DNA of 64,000 nucleotides from Metopolophium dirhodum (Eukaryota > Arthropoda > Insecta > Hemiptera > Aphididae): positions 17,388,241 to 17,452,240 of the forward strand of contig NC_083565.1 of the NCBI RefSeq assembly GCF_019925205.1, in the 5' to 3' direction. The notes beneath the pieces are model-generated. The model made no database searches and had not been told where the DNA came from. It saw only the letters and a program-made list of their open reading frames with translations. This document shows, one piece after another, positions 14,401 to 26,149 of this stretch (its first letter is position 1; each line of letters opens with the position of its first letter). Position numbers and translations under genes: made by a program.

Positions 14401-17400
14401 AGCGTTGTTGCTTTTTCAATACGGTTAATAGGAAATATTATTAGGTAGGTACTTAACAGCAGATTAAAACTGTATATTTCTCGTATGTTTTGATTTTTTT
14501 ATTCAATTTAGTATTTAATCTTTTTCCACATAAAAACTAAACAAATCAATAATATTATTTTATTAGGTGCAGTCATGAGTTAGGTTATGACATAAATCAA
14601 TTACTTGAAAATACGTCAACAATTGATAAAAAAAATTGTTAATTTAGTAATTATTTTATAGAAAAAATAAGTCAAATCCAAAACTGATTTTACAATCTGA
14701 AGATTGCAAACCGGTGTATGAAAGTTCGTGAAATTGTAAAACTATATTCTTTTATTGTAGGTAGGTAGTTGAGTATATAATATTTAATATCAGAATAGTG
14801 CCTTTGACAAAACAGGTATTAAATATGTGCTACAATAAACTATATGTTGAAGAGAGAATTATTGTTTATAGTGTTTGATATCGAAAAAATTAAGTACTAC
14901 ACAAGTGTGTAACATAAAAATACACTAAACAAGTATTTTAGAATGTAGGTACCTAAGCATACAATTTAGAATTTTTGTTGTACCTACCTATATTATTTAA
15001 TTTGAAATTATAAAGATTGAAAATTCTCGAATACTTGGTATAATACTTTGATATATTGTACATTTATACATCGCGCCATATCGTAGTATACACTATACAG
15101 TATTATACTAGTGTCTATAATACGTATAGGTAGCCAGTAGGTACTTCAAAACAATAGTTAGAATACTTACATTTATAATTATTTATATATCTATAATTTG
15201 AAATTTCTAACCAATTGGCATGTATATACTTTATAGAAATATTATGTTGCAATTTATTTTTCTCTAAACTACAAAACAAATACTCTTTTTAATAATGTTC
15301 GCGTAGTATATATATATAACACACTAACATAGTACTACTACTACCTATCGTATTGTTCAAAACGTGACGGTATGACAGCATAATAGGTTGTGGGTATAAT
15401 CTTAACGTCAAATTCGAGTAGACCACTTGGCTACGTAAGCAACTCAATGGTTCAGTTCAGATATGTAGAGAGAGGAAACGATGTACATATTATAAACATT
15501 TGTGTATATACAATATAGGTAAGTGTACAATCCGGGTTATTATTTCGAAACGGTCATTACATTGAGTTTAGAAAGAGTGAATGTAAATGCTTTCATTAGA
15601 TTTAATCTAGAATATACCACTAAAAAAAAATATAAAATGTTATTGGGAGTTGGGACAATATATAATATATAAGATGAGTAGTAATTTAATTTACAAATGT
15701 AAACTAAATATTTATTACACGTCTTGTTTTCCTGCTTTTAATCATCAATTAATTATATAATATAATATTATGGGTATGGCAGCATTGATAAATTAATATT
15801 AGCCATAAGGTATAATTAATTAATTTCTGTTCAATTTATACTTAATATATTTTTATTAGTAGCATTGATTTTTGTTTAAAGGTTATTAAATTAGTTGTAT
15901 ACAATATGTATTCATAACTATTAATTTTAGAAAATAAGAAAATAAGAAACTAAATATGTTGATAATTATTTTTAAAAACAATAAAGCCATTATACACTTT
16001 TTGGAGGTTTATCGTTAGTTTTATAAAATTGAATAATCCTAAGTATTTTTTTTTCCTCATTGAATGTCTATTTACATGATGTTTTGATTAATCAAATATC
16101 ATATAATTGAATTTGATAATAACATAATGATAGGCTTTATTATATTATTATTAGTATATTCTGTATATAATTATAAAACATGTTTTCTCTGATCAGCTGT
16201 CCATTATTGAGAACAGATGTATCTACACGATACATCATCGGTCAAGTTTCGTAAATACCTAATTTGGAGTCAATAGTATATAATAATATAATAAATACAA
16301 TAATAAATACAAAAATACGAATATTGAATTTTACCTTGAGGCATTATCGTGTCAAAGGTAAAGGTCAATGGCAATATTCGTTCACTTTCTCTCAACAATT
16401 TTCGGAAATATGTTCGATTTTTTACAAGGTTTGCGTTAATATATTACAAATGAAAGCATGGTTCATTTATCATCTGTACCTATTATACATTAACATAATA
16501 GCGAATGACTTAAAATAAATATGCTTTCACTGCAGAATCTAAAAATTAAATTTAAGTTGTTAACCGAGCATATGGTAGGTATAGACTATACTCGTACCAT
16601 GGTGGGTACATGCAATACCTTGGTACGTAAATAAACTATATTTTATTTATATTATAGTGTCATATATATATACTTTGTGTAGTCACATTATATTTATTTA
16701 TTAAAAATAATGAAAGATGAAAGATTCGTCTTTAATATTCTAGTAGATGTTATTAAATAAGTTAATTTTACTAATATGAAAAATAAAATAACAGTAGAGA
16801 AATAATTGTTTGCTGCTTTAATTCATACATTTTAGATTTTTTTTAAATGAGACAGAGATTAGGGACACGTAAACAAGTGCTAGAAGGTCCATTAAACATT
16901 ATGATTATTAAAAAAAAAGTAAAATTGTTCTATTAGGTAATTAAAATAATTATTTCAAAGCTTCAAATAAAATTTTGGACAAATGTATTTATTAAATCTG
17001 CAAATAAATATTATCTTATTCTAAAAATGTAACTATACCTATCTGTACTATATAAAACAAAAGCAGTTTTTACTAATTTTAAAGTTGAAACATGGAATAT
17101 TTATACACAGATAGTATATGTAATGTATTTTATACAGCCATATACCTACTTTATTTGTGTAGCACGGTAGTTACCGCATATACCTAATATAGTAGGTACG
17201 TATAAACCTAATAATGAGTTCTAATAGTGCACATAATACCTATAATAATATATTATAGGTATACAACTACTACATATTTGCTATATTCCCGGTTATATTA
17301 AGTTTATGTATTTAATTTTACTAATACAAATTACAAAATTACCTGAAGAACCCAATAAAATTTACATTTTTAATTTATGCCTACATCGTAAAAATTCCTA

Positions 17401-20400
17401 TTTTTGTATATAATGAATTTTGATTTATTACCAAACTTAAAACCATAATAAAACGTAATGCTTTATCCAACCATGACATCTACAATGACATAAAAATTAG
17501 ATAGGTACTACAAGATGTAGGTAAAACAAGATTCTTTTAATTCACGGAACTTGAGATACAGTGAAATTCGCACTCTACAGTCTGCGTACATGCAATCGTA
17601 AATCGTGCAACGGAACGGTTAGCCTACATTGATTTTTTAAAAAGATTTTGGCATTTTCCTATAAGTTAAGTTACTTAATTTAAGTACAGTACAGAATAAG
17701 TATAAGTAACTTGTGAAATTAAAGTGAAAAAAAATACACAATTTTTCCCAAAAAAAGTCACTTGTAGCTATTAGTTATTATTATATTTTTAATTACACTA
17801 TTATATTCTTGCACCCGTGGTAAGATTACAAAAGAGAAAGTATAGTTGGTTTTTTAATCTCATTTTTGAATAGGCGGCGGGAAAAATAAAGTTTTTAAAT
17901 AATGAAATGTCGTGTCGTTTTAATGTAGGGCACGGGGCATATAGTGTCCGTTCCATAAAGATGTGCATACACATTTATTTGTAACATTACTTCTTTTAAA
18001 AACAACGATAGCGACTAATGATGGTCAGTCGTCCAGTGGGAAAAGAACAAAAACGGTCATCTTTTGTCAGGCTAGTCCGTCGTACGTGAACGTATTGCTT
18101 AATGTATTTTTGTATATACATACTCTCTATACATACATGGTGAGTCACTGTAGCCACCTCAAAAGTAAAAACGAGAACAAAAGCTTGCTGTGCAAAAAAA
18201 ATAATTTATAATAACTTATTATGATAATAATTTCAAATTTAAAAAAATGCAATTAAATAAATTCATTTAAATTATAATTTTTAAATAAAATAAACATTGA
18301 CCAACATAATTAAAAGCAATATTTATTTTTATAGTTGACACGTTTTAGTTATATTAAATCAAAAAAAATGTTTAAATTTATTATTAAAAAGAAACTACCA
18401 TGAAATATCTAGGTACCTTTAAAGTTTAAACTCGTACATATTTAGGTATTTTTTACAAATTATAATCCATATACGGTATAATATAGACTTTAAATAAAAA
18501 TACAATATTGTCTGAAGCAAAGAATCCATGTACTATAGCCACTTAGGTTTAATATATTACTATGAGAATTTTTTACCAATTACAATTACTCCATACACAT
18601 ATATTTTATATATTTTTATAATGTTTATCAAAAATGTAATTGTAAAAACTATTTAATAGCTTAATTAAGTGAGACTTTTAGCTAATAGGTGGCCCCATTG
18701 TCTATCCTGAAATAATTATTTAATAATATTGTAAAAGCTACAATATTTCTAATACCTACATTTTTATTTTTTACAACTATTTTCTTAAATTCAACAAAAT
18801 ATTTATCATGTACACAGCAAAGTTCAAAATAAACAAATTAGTGACATTTAATAATTTTGAATTTACCTTCAATGCAGTACTTAATTATTGGTCCCTTTAA
18901 ACCTGAAATCTTATTTAATCTTATAAACTGTTTAGTTAAATATTAAATAAAATTATACGCCTACATGAAAATTAATAATTATTTTACAATACTATTTTAG
19001 TATATTATACTATTTTAATAAATGATGGTGAGCTATAACTAAAAATACAAAAACTATTTAAATCATACATATCTTATAGGTATAAGAGTTTAAAAAAATA
19101 AACATTTCTATAGTATTATAATAATTTCAGATTAATATTGCTTGATTCGTAATATATGAACCACTTTCTGAGCGGAGCGAGGAATGTAATGGTTTTACAA
19201 TGATGTTTATTTCTTTTTTATTTTGTAAACACTTTTTATCCCTCTAAACTTGCTCAAAAGTATCAAGTATAGCATCTTTTCTGAAAAGTAATGTTCTTGA
19301 GCTGGTACTTTAAAGAGGTAATTTTTCGATTTTCGAAACGCTACTCGAAATAAAAGCGGTTAAAGGAGAAAAAACGTACGATTTCACGATTTTATAATAT
19401 TAAATAATTACGGACGACGTTTTCTACAAGAAATATTACTTCAAATGAAAAATGACCAGAGATATTTTTTGTTGTATTTTGGATTTTGCTCCTTACGGTT
19501 TTAAGTTCGGAAAATTTTAGCCATTTTTGAGCTATTTATAGACATTTTAATTTTGAGAGTTTATTTGTTGTAATTTGGGTTGTTTACTTATATTAGCCTT
19601 GCCTAGATATGGTAAAATTTTCAAAATATTTGAGTGATTCATGAGCTTATTCTTTTCTTTTATATTTTTTTCCATTTTTATGATATTTCCTAATTATAAA
19701 TTATAATTATATAAATTATACCTATTTATATAAATCGTTCTTAAGCTGTTCTTAAAACGCTTTGTTTATCACTATAGAAACGAATAAAATTAAGTAAAAA
19801 AGATTCCCTTGTCCGCTCAGAATCGTTTTTTTATCGAATGCAATCATTGCATTCAAATCGAATACAGTAAAATTACACTATCCTGTCCGAGGCCCGAAGG
19901 GTCCGATATAGGTCCGATAGACAAACATCCACCACCGAAATGCGCTGACCTACTTTTTTTGTATACTCATTTATAGCCACGACAAATGTGCTTTAAAACA
20001 ATTATTTTATTACTTTATAAAATCTGTTAAGCTGGAACTATTAAAAATAACGCTCCGTCATTCTTAATGCACTGTGATCCATAACGATCAACATGCATTT
20101 TGTTCTTTAATTTACCAGTCATCAGATCAAATTCATTATTTTCTGGATTGTATGCAATAATACAACATTGCTAAAAATAATCGTAGAATTTTATTTGATA
20201 CAATCTGCCAAGTTTAAAGTGATTTCCAAAAAAACCCAATATTATTGCTCTATATTAGTTTAAAATATTATGATAGTTTACGTCAATGATTGTTGAATTG
20301 GTAACTCAAATATTAATTAAATCTAAAGAATATCGAAATAGGTATAAGTGTATAACTCAAATATTATATAAATCTAAAGAATATCGAGGTAACGATGTTA

Positions 20401-22855
20401 TATTAACTCTTACCGACCACAGGAAGATAAATTGAATATAATTGTATATGATTTGTGCATTATTAAATGATAATAAATACCTATTTAGATTATTTATTTT
20501 TACAAAATCTACAATTTACCTGAAGTTGATGCAGAATTCGTAACTGATTGTAATGATCGAAGTCGCGTATGCAGATCCCTGGTGTGTAAGAATAAAAATA
20601 AAGTTGATGAAATTGCCATGAGCGCAACAAGTTCGCTAGTTCTGAAAACAAAAACATTTTATTTTATTGTACTCTTTATTGTGTTTTTTACGAACTCAAA
20701 ACTCATGGTTAAAGTAAAGGTTACATAAAACTAAAAAATATCCCCAGACCCAGCATGCAAATGACAGAGCATATTATTAAAATGTTCTTAAACTTAAAAA
20801 TTACTTCATCCCTATTGTAATAATTTCTCAACAGGACATCAATGACCAATAATAAATATTAATAAAACTGGCATATAATATGTTTATACATAGTATGTTT
20901 TTTTTAACATAACATGTTATTTGAATAACAAACATAATATAGTGAACACAGTTTTGTTCAAAATAAACAATGCATATATTTACATCATACATATTTTGTC
21001 ATAAGTAGCACAGTTAAGAAGGTAGTCAAGAGCCAAGGCTTTCGGTAATATTTTTAGGATAACAATAATAACTATATGACATTTTAATTTTTTATCAAAA
21101 TGCATATAGTTAATTTTATCACTGCAGAATTTTACAAGAAAATTGAAGACAATTAATGAACCAGATACTAGTTTTTCTTAAATTAAGTTACTATTATAAC
21201 TATAGGGGTTATGAGTGGAAGAGGAGGAGGAGGAGAAGCTGAGGAGGTCATCGCCCCTCTAAAAGTTAAATAGGGTAATGATCCCTTAATATTTCGTAAT
21301 AATTAGAAACGTAACTACTATCGAAAATGCCTTTTCGATTTGTAGGAATTTGAATTTAAACAAATAAGTAATGGAAAAATATGATTACTTTATGCTTATT
21401 CAATTTTTTTTTCAAATGAGAATTTTAGTTTTTCTGTAAGCTTCTAAGGTGACTTTTTTTAAATGTTAATGTATCTAAAATCAAAATTTTATTGAGTATT
21501 TTTTGTGTTATTTAACTTCGTGTACTAAATATAATAGGTCCATAATAATATGTTTATAAGATATAATGATTTTAAAATTATAATAATTAATAGTAATCTA
21601 TTAACATTTTATAGTTTTTAAAAAATATCTGAGTTTAATAAGTAGGTACTAGATTTAATATTATAACTATTTTTGTAAAACCATTTTTAATGACGCTATA
21701 TTATCCGTAGTATTTAGATTTTAGATTTTAATAACTACCTACTTGTTCAAATTTTTATTTAATACATTTAAATACTAAATTGTAGTAAAAAATGTAGGTA
21801 ATGTGTAGGTAGTAGGTACTGTAAAATAGTTTGGTTTTGATTAGAAAAAACGTCTTTGTATTACCAGATTCCATAAATGTTAGATATATACAATCTAAGT
21901 ACCTACCTATTTAAAAATATGTATATATACCTATAATTCTATTAAGTTTACTTTAAAACTTCAAAAACCAGAATTTTAATAAATGTTTATATTAAACGAA
22001 AATGGTGATGAGTATGCTTAGTGAAAGCCGAAAACCCTACATAAAGTAATAAGCAAAATATTGTCATAGAAGATACCCTAATACCCTATCAAGTTACGTC
22101 CATTGCGTTTTATATAATAAAATAAACATTTAGCTTAGATGTTAAGTACCTAAATCAAATACTGACTTAAAATAAAGCCTTCCTCCCAATAAAAATTTCC
22201 AATATTACTCTTATGAGTTATGAGTTTATAAGTCATAAATTATATGAAATATACGTTGTGTAAAATATTGATACAATTAAAGCAGTTCAACCAATATTAT
22301 TCTTTAAATACCGTTAAGTTAAGTTTCAAATGATTTACTCATACGTAATAAAACTCTATAAATACAAATAGTGGGTATTCAAAACTTGTTAAAACCTAAT
22401 ACTAATTGAAGTGTTTATATTTTATAACCGATGTAAATATATAATAGGTTTCCACTTCCTACAACAGAGTTTAATGTTCACAATTTTCAAATTACCTACC
22501 TATATATCGTCTTTATTTCCGTTTAATAAATAAGTAATAATAAACAGTAAAATCCACAGTGTAGGTACTATAGTATAATAATGAAATAAAAATCAAAGAA
22601 TTAACGTTATTATTTATTATGAATCACGAAATTTTTACAAACACATTTCTATACTTGCTAATTACATAATATAATTAAAAACAATTCCAATGACTGTTTA
22701 GAAATATAATTTTAATTTTATTAAAAAAAATTGCTTAAAAATTTATTATATTACCTTTTAGAAATAAAAATTCGTTTGTGTTTAGCAGTTTCTACCGATC
22801 TACTGCATGTAGAAAGGATATTGATCCTAGTATATCCCTTGTCCGAACAAGTCAT
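2351..22855 (-). CDS. pip: pipe-type heparan sulfate 2-O-sulfotransferase, 3' end outside window
   Basis: Seven coding exons join with matching phases: 22855-22755, 20641-20520, 11433-11381, 8737-8546, 3066-2987, 2760-2604 and 2475-2351, each bounded by AG and GT. They give about 277 residues before the reading frame leaves the window in phase 2. In order they encode a basic N-terminus, a signal anchor (about residues 36-53, 'ELVALMAISSTLFLFLHT'), a stem, the 5'-PAPS-binding motif RVPKVGSQT (114-122), IKHISF (His175 aligns with the catalytic His of HS2ST), the RDPVERVISWYYY 3'-phosphate-binding motif (196-208), and DHRRQTMFFCGHDEEC (261-276). These segments match Drosophila Pipe more closely than general HS2ST as I recall those families. 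Family members are Golgi type II enzymes that transfer sulfate from PAPS to glycans. The C-terminal third is not in 1-2350, so it must lie further left. The start was chosen for the caccATG context and because no upstream exon is needed. Confidence 0.9.
2604..2760 (-). CDS. pip: pipe homologue, coding exon 6 (RDPVER motif)
   Basis: Acceptor ATATAG, donor GTAAAA. It encodes FYLPEPIYINLVRDPVERVI and SWYYYIRAPWYYVERKHAFP, the most family-specific block of Pipe-type 2-O-sulfotransferases, containing the 3'-PSB motif. Confidence 0.95.
2822..2931 (+). repeat. CT/TC-rich microsatellite
   Basis: An imperfect tract of ctctct and tctgtc units inside the pipe intron between exons 5 and 6. Confidence 0.85.
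2987..3066 (-). CDS. pip: pipe homologue, coding exon 5 (catalytic His region)
   Basis: An 80-bp exon with acceptor TTTCAG and donor GTAATA, too short to stand out as an ORF. It encodes LRVASMVSKYDTPSVFIKHI followed by SFVNFT. The HIS triplet aligns with the HVS of HS2ST that contains the catalytic histidine. Confidence 0.9.
5300..5340. repeat. 12-bp perfect hairpin
   Basis: aatggtggggat (5300-5311) is the exact reverse complement of atccccaccatt (5329-5340), with a 17-nt loop. It is GC-rich against the AT background. It may be the remnant of a small element. Confidence 0.8.
7357..7405. repeat. perfect 49-bp palindrome
   Basis: 24-bp arms (7357-7380 and 7382-7405) are exact reverse complements around a single central T (7381). 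Arms this long and mismatch-free are either recent or maintained. Confidence 0.9.
8546..8737 (-). CDS. pip: pipe homologue, coding exon 4 (PAPS 5'-phosphosulfate loop)
   Basis: 64 in-frame codons between a TTCAG acceptor and a GTAAAT donor. It contains ELIFFNRVPKVGSQTFMEIL, the diagnostic sulfotransferase 5'-PSB loop, and then VQRVETIRLAETEQ, which is highly Pipe-like. Confidence 0.93.
8738..11380 (-). other. pipe intron, AT-rich
   Basis: Between exons 3 and 4. No exon, RNA gene or clear element was recognised. A few short dyads occur, such as near 9492. Confidence 0.5.
11381..11433 (-). CDS. pip: pipe homologue, coding exon 3 (stem)
   Basis: A 53-bp exon with acceptor CTAG and donor GTAAAA. 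It encodes DSTAMENDIDNFIQHDQ after completing a split Gly codon. The entry phase 1 and exit phase 0 fit both neighbouring exons exactly. Confidence 0.8.
19150..19890 (+). repeat. dispersed aphid repeat, copy 2
   Basis: It begins with 'ctttctgagcggagcgag' and ends with 'ccgctcagaatcg', inverted termini of the family seen at 26.98-28.12 kb. Internal blocks on catching 'aagtatcaagtatagcatc' and 'ggttaaaggagaaaaaac' are typical of non-coding repeat. No ORF. Confidence 0.65.
20027..20170 (-). pseudogene. orphan exon-like ORF, weakly kelch-like
   Basis: After an attatttttAG acceptor, 47 codons run to a TAA at 20027-20029: QCCIIAYNPENNEFDLMTGK and then LKNKMHVDRYGSQCIKNDGA and LFLIVPA. The AYNPENNEF core resembles the 'Y.P..N.W' strand of kelch repeats, a family that I recall as expanded in aphids. 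Spliced after pipe exon 2 in phase, this acceptor would give a different, short, truncating tail (AMLYYCIQSRK), so it is not a normal pipe exon. It may be a fragment of an inserted gene, or chance. Confidence 0.35.
20520..20641 (-). CDS. pip: pipe homologue, coding exon 2 (signal anchor)
   Basis: It is flanked by a gttttcAG acceptor and a GTAAAT donor. Read in phase 2 it encodes TSELVALMAISSTLFLFLHT and then a basic, heptad-like stem. The hydrophobic stretch with Arg/Lys before it fits a type II signal anchor, as in Drosophila Pipe. Another frame is also fully open in this exon (LANLLRSWQFHQ...), but it does not match the phases of the neighbouring pipe exons. Confidence 0.8.
22755..22855 (-). 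CDS. pip: pipe homologue, coding exon 1 (N-terminus)
   Basis: ATG at 22855 in a cacc context opens 33 codons (MTCSDKGYTRINILST...) and ends with AG before a GTAATA donor (phase 2). The segment is cytosolic, basic and cysteine-containing. It was assigned because its phase and sequence lead directly into the signal-anchor exon at 20.5 kb. Upstream non-coding first exons are possible and cannot be seen. Confidence 0.72.
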
Positions 22856-23345
22856 GGTGAAGTTTGATCAGAATTTACATTTAAAATTAAACAAATAAAA
22901 TACACTAAGCGGGAGAAAATAAATAATAAAAAATACGAAAATCGAAAATAAATCTTATTCCTTAGCAATATAAAATGAACACCGTTACCGCGTAAACACT
23001 GCACCACTAGTGAAGGTGTCTACAATCCGACTGTTCACAACCAGCATAGCGTGATACTCGTTGGATCTATTAGCTACACTAGATAGGTACTACTCCATAA
23101 CAAACTACTAACTACTTACCGTGTATATGATGTATTATGGCATTATGCGTATGATCTAGAGCGAAATTTGTGTCATCTATAAGGACTTAATATTTTATTA
23201 TGCAATTGCAATTCTCATAATACAAATGCATATATACATGTACATCACGCGATTGGTTCATTGTTAAATTCTCTTATTACGAAGAAGACATTTTTGAAAT
23301 GCTTATTATTACTATACTTTATACAATCATGTGTGAGTATAAGCA

Positions 23346-23391
23346 TAATAAATAATAATAATAATAATAATAATAATAGTAATAATAATGG
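23346..23391 (+). repeat. (AAT)n microsatellite
   Basis: About fifteen consecutive aat units with one tag interruption. Confidence 0.95.
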
Positions 23392-23774
23392 ACATAAGAC
23401 ACAAATACCTAGATATAACCTACATTATAGATAAAAATACAAGATTTAAAAAAAAATTGATGAATAAAATTATTTTGAGTAATTAATATAGGATTATTTT
23501 TTTTTATTTATAAAATTTGTCAAAGTGTTAAATTACTTAATTACATTTTTAAATTCCAGCGAATGTATTGATTTTTTAACAATGTGTGTGTTATATTTTT
23601 TAATGACGATAAAAATCCTTGGGCTTTGAACGAAGAATAACGAATTTAATTATTAAGTTGTGATTCAAAAATATTATTCGCAAGGACTTTCAAATGCAAT
23701 ATTTTCGGAAAAAAATAATTCAACCTCTATACCGTATTAGTTTACCTATTACTAATAGTAAAATAGGCCGACAG

Positions 23775-23860
23775 ACCGTTTTTGCCCGGAATTTTTATTT
23801 GTATGCAATGATGCATCATTGAATTCAAATTAACACATAGGTACATTACATTGACTTGGG
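23775..23860 (+). repeat. dispersed aphid repeat, terminal fragment
   Basis: 'tgcaatgatgcatcattgaa' with its flanks parallels the end of copy 2 ('tgcaatcattgcattcaaat', about 19840-19860). Probably a degenerate end of the same family. Confidence 0.4.
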
Positions 23861-24659
23861 ACTCAATTACGAGGTACACTCGACACCTACAAGGCTACAA
23901 GGCTACTAGGACTACAGAGCAGTTACCTACTTTACCCCTTTGTTAATTAAGAACTATACCATGCACAATAAGAATATTAGATCAATGCATTTACATACGT
24001 GAAAGACTAGTTTAAAGAAGCCACTTCAGATGGGTTGAGTAAATACTTATGTACTACCTTCGTATAATTTTAAGCAAATAGTATAGGTCACGACATCAGA
24101 CTCTATATTTTCTATTATAATTTACGTTTTACATTTTTTTTTTAATAATATTTAAAACGCAAAATAATTAACAATAAATATTGTATATTATATAAATTAA
24201 TAATTGATAAATATATTTTTAATACACGTCAGTATTTCTAGAATTTTATATAATAAATAATAAAGAAATATTTAAAAAAATGATGTACCTACCTATTTAC
24301 AATATTTAGTTTAATTTAATTATTTTAAAAATAAACAAGAATTTATATATCAATTATATCATAAATAACCACTGAGTAAAAAATGAATTGTTATATATTA
24401 ATTATAGCAATAGGATTTTAGACTACGCGTTTACTGGTTTCAATCGATCAACATATTATTATGTACCTACCTACATATTTTACATCAAATATTAAAACAG
24501 CTTAAATATTAGTATATTGTCACTAGGTATTTTTCCTCTACAAGATAAATCAAGGAATCATAGGTATGTTTTTAGATATGTATTAATTTGTGTTAGGTTA
24601 CAAAATAATGATGTGTGCTAACCAAATGAATGTGTGTTATTCATTTTTTTAATTCTTTT

Positions 24660-24900
24660 TTTTTTCTGTCTGTCATCACCATTAGGGGCAGTAAAACTAC
24701 TTTGTTTTTCTTCAACAGTATCTTGTTCGATGGTAAAGTGAATCTAGTTGGTGCATTCGGGAGGTAAAAATTTAAAAATCCGAATAGTTTTCAAAAGTGC
24801 AGGAATAAACAACATAAACATTATGGAAAAACGGGAATTTATTATAGAATGTATATAATAATATTAAAAATACAAGCTGAATGAGCGCCACTGAGCAACA
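24660..24900 (-). repeat. dispersed aphid repeat, reverse copy
   Basis: Blocks 'catcaccattaggggcagta', 'gtgaatctagttggt', 'agttttcaaaagtgc' and 'aacgggaatt' are reverse complements of blocks in the 26.98-28.12 kb copy. Confidence 0.65.
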
Positions 24901-25313
24901 TTGACGGGAATTCTAAATGACAAAACCATATTCTAAAACAGAACACACTAGAGAAAAATATAAAATTATTAAGCAAATTGGAAGAATCCAAATCCACGGA
25001 GAGCTTTACTAATTACTACACACCGTTTTTCTCATGAAATCGCAGTATTTTTGGTTTTTTTGTTGTACCTTGTTGATAAAATGCTTTTTTAAAAAGTTTA
25101 AGAATTCAATACAAGGGGCCTCTCGAGATTTATACACCGGTTACTACAAACCAAAATTATTATACCAGTATAAAATATAGACACAATTTAGTATTTACAC
25201 AAGTCACATAAATTAATTTTACACCAGCGTGTTGACGCTTAATAATAATATCAAACAAAAACCAAATAAATTACAAAGCAAAAACGTTTATTAGTTAATG
25301 TACATACGATTAC

Positions 25314-25595
25314 TTATGGTTTTATAGCAATATTTATAATTTCTTTTATAATTTTTTTACATTTCTTTTGGTACAGGGTTAGAATTCTGACCACAGTAAC
25401 TTTGGCTAATCTTAGGCGATTAAATGAAGTATCGCAGCGCAGCTGTAACAGATACTGTTGATCATTGACTAAAGGATATATGAGTGAAAACACGCTATAG
25501 CGATTCGCGGCGTGGCACAAAACAAGGCGAATAGCCGTTGAGGACTGCAAATCAATCCGAACGGCCTCGCCTTCGAAAATTAACTGCTTTGGCAT
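25314..25595 (-). CDS. unassigned 93-residue ORF
   Basis: ATG at 25595 to TAA at 25314. The first 70 residues (MPKQLIFEGEAVRIDLQSST, AIRLVLCHAANRYSVFSLIY, PLVNDQQYLLQLRCDTSFNR) are coded by DNA clearly richer in GC than its surroundings. They have a balanced composition, unlike chance ORFs in this window, which are Ile/Tyr/Asn-rich. The last 20 residues are Lys/Ile-rich and may lie past the true end. A second ORF ends 12 nt upstream. I recognise no domain. It could be a small insect gene, a remnant of a mobile or viral element, or a pseudogene. Confidence 0.4.
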   Translation of the reverse strand: MPKQLIFEGEAVRIDLQSSTAIRLVLCHAANRYSVFSLIYPLVNDQQYLLQLRCDTSFNRLRLAKVTVVRILTLYQKKCKKIIKEIINIAIKP

Positions 25596-25607
25596 GTTGG
25601 GTAACTA

Positions 25608-25757
25608 TTTATATCGTCGATGCAGTTTTAAACTGGTGAGATCATCATCTTGTAACCTTTTAGGGCGATTTTCCCGGAGATCATAAAATACCTGGATCAT
25701 TATTTGGGTAGCGGACTTGACATCAGAAGAATTATTCACTGCTTCGATATTCGACAT
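25608..25757 (-). CDS. unassigned 49-residue ORF upstream of the 93-residue ORF
   Basis: MSNIEAVNNSSDVKSATQIM followed by IQVFYDLRENRPKRLQDDDL and TSLKLHRRYK, then TAG. Composition is normal and acidic/basic balanced. It may instead be the 5' exon of the next ORF: a GT after the CAG of 'IMIQ' (about 25692) and a CAG at about 25580 would remove a roughly 110-nt intron in phase 0 and join IMIQ to LIFEGEAV. No family recognised. Confidence 0.35.
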
Positions 25758-25815
25758 GATATAATATGATATAGGATACGGTAAATAAATACGAAAATTA
25801 GGTACGTGATAAATT

Positions 25816-26007
25816 TTACACTGTACCTAATATAATTAATTTTTCGTAATAATTCGTAATAATTGTTGTAACAAAATGTAGGTACTGATTTAAATACAAA
25901 ATAAAGATATTCCAAACACTTAAGCTGCCCATAGCAACAAGATATGTATAGTTTTTATACAACCGAAATGTATCTATATTTTTTAAAACCTGATCAATGG
26001 AGCCCAT
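25816..26007 (-). CDS. doubtful 63-residue hydrophobic ORF
   Basis: MGSIDQVLKNIDTFRLYKNY leads into a hydrophobic segment (LVAMGSLSVWNIFILYL). It lies on the same strand, just upstream of the two small ORFs, with a GC-richer block (26050-26095) further upstream. The second half is AT-driven Tyr/Ile sequence. It may be a first exon or chance. I found no phase-consistent splice to the downstream ORFs. Confidence 0.2.
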   Translation of the reverse strand: MGSIDQVLKNIDTFRLYKNYTYLVAMGSLSVWNIFILYLNQYLHFVTTIITNYYEKLIILGTV

Positions 26008-26149
26008 TATCTTTTTGAAAAATTAAATACAAAAACTAGTGTGTGTTACAAGTACGCGCGGGGGAAGTGAAACTTATTTCGCAGTTGATCGTATAAGTTA
26101 TGTGTAATAAAACAATTGGTTTTTGGTGTAACACTAAAACAAATGACCG

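Larger units (their letters stand above)
11434..20519 (-). other. pipe intron of about 9 kb
   Basis: Between exons 2 and 3. It is mostly featureless AT-rich DNA. Near its 5' end it carries one repeat copy (about 19150-19890) and an orphan exon-like ORF at 20027-20170. Confidence 0.5.

Noticed and set aside
17963..18211. 82-residue plus-strand ORF starting with a signal-peptide-like stretch
   Set aside because: No splice context, second half is simple AT-rich translation, antisense to a pipe intron.
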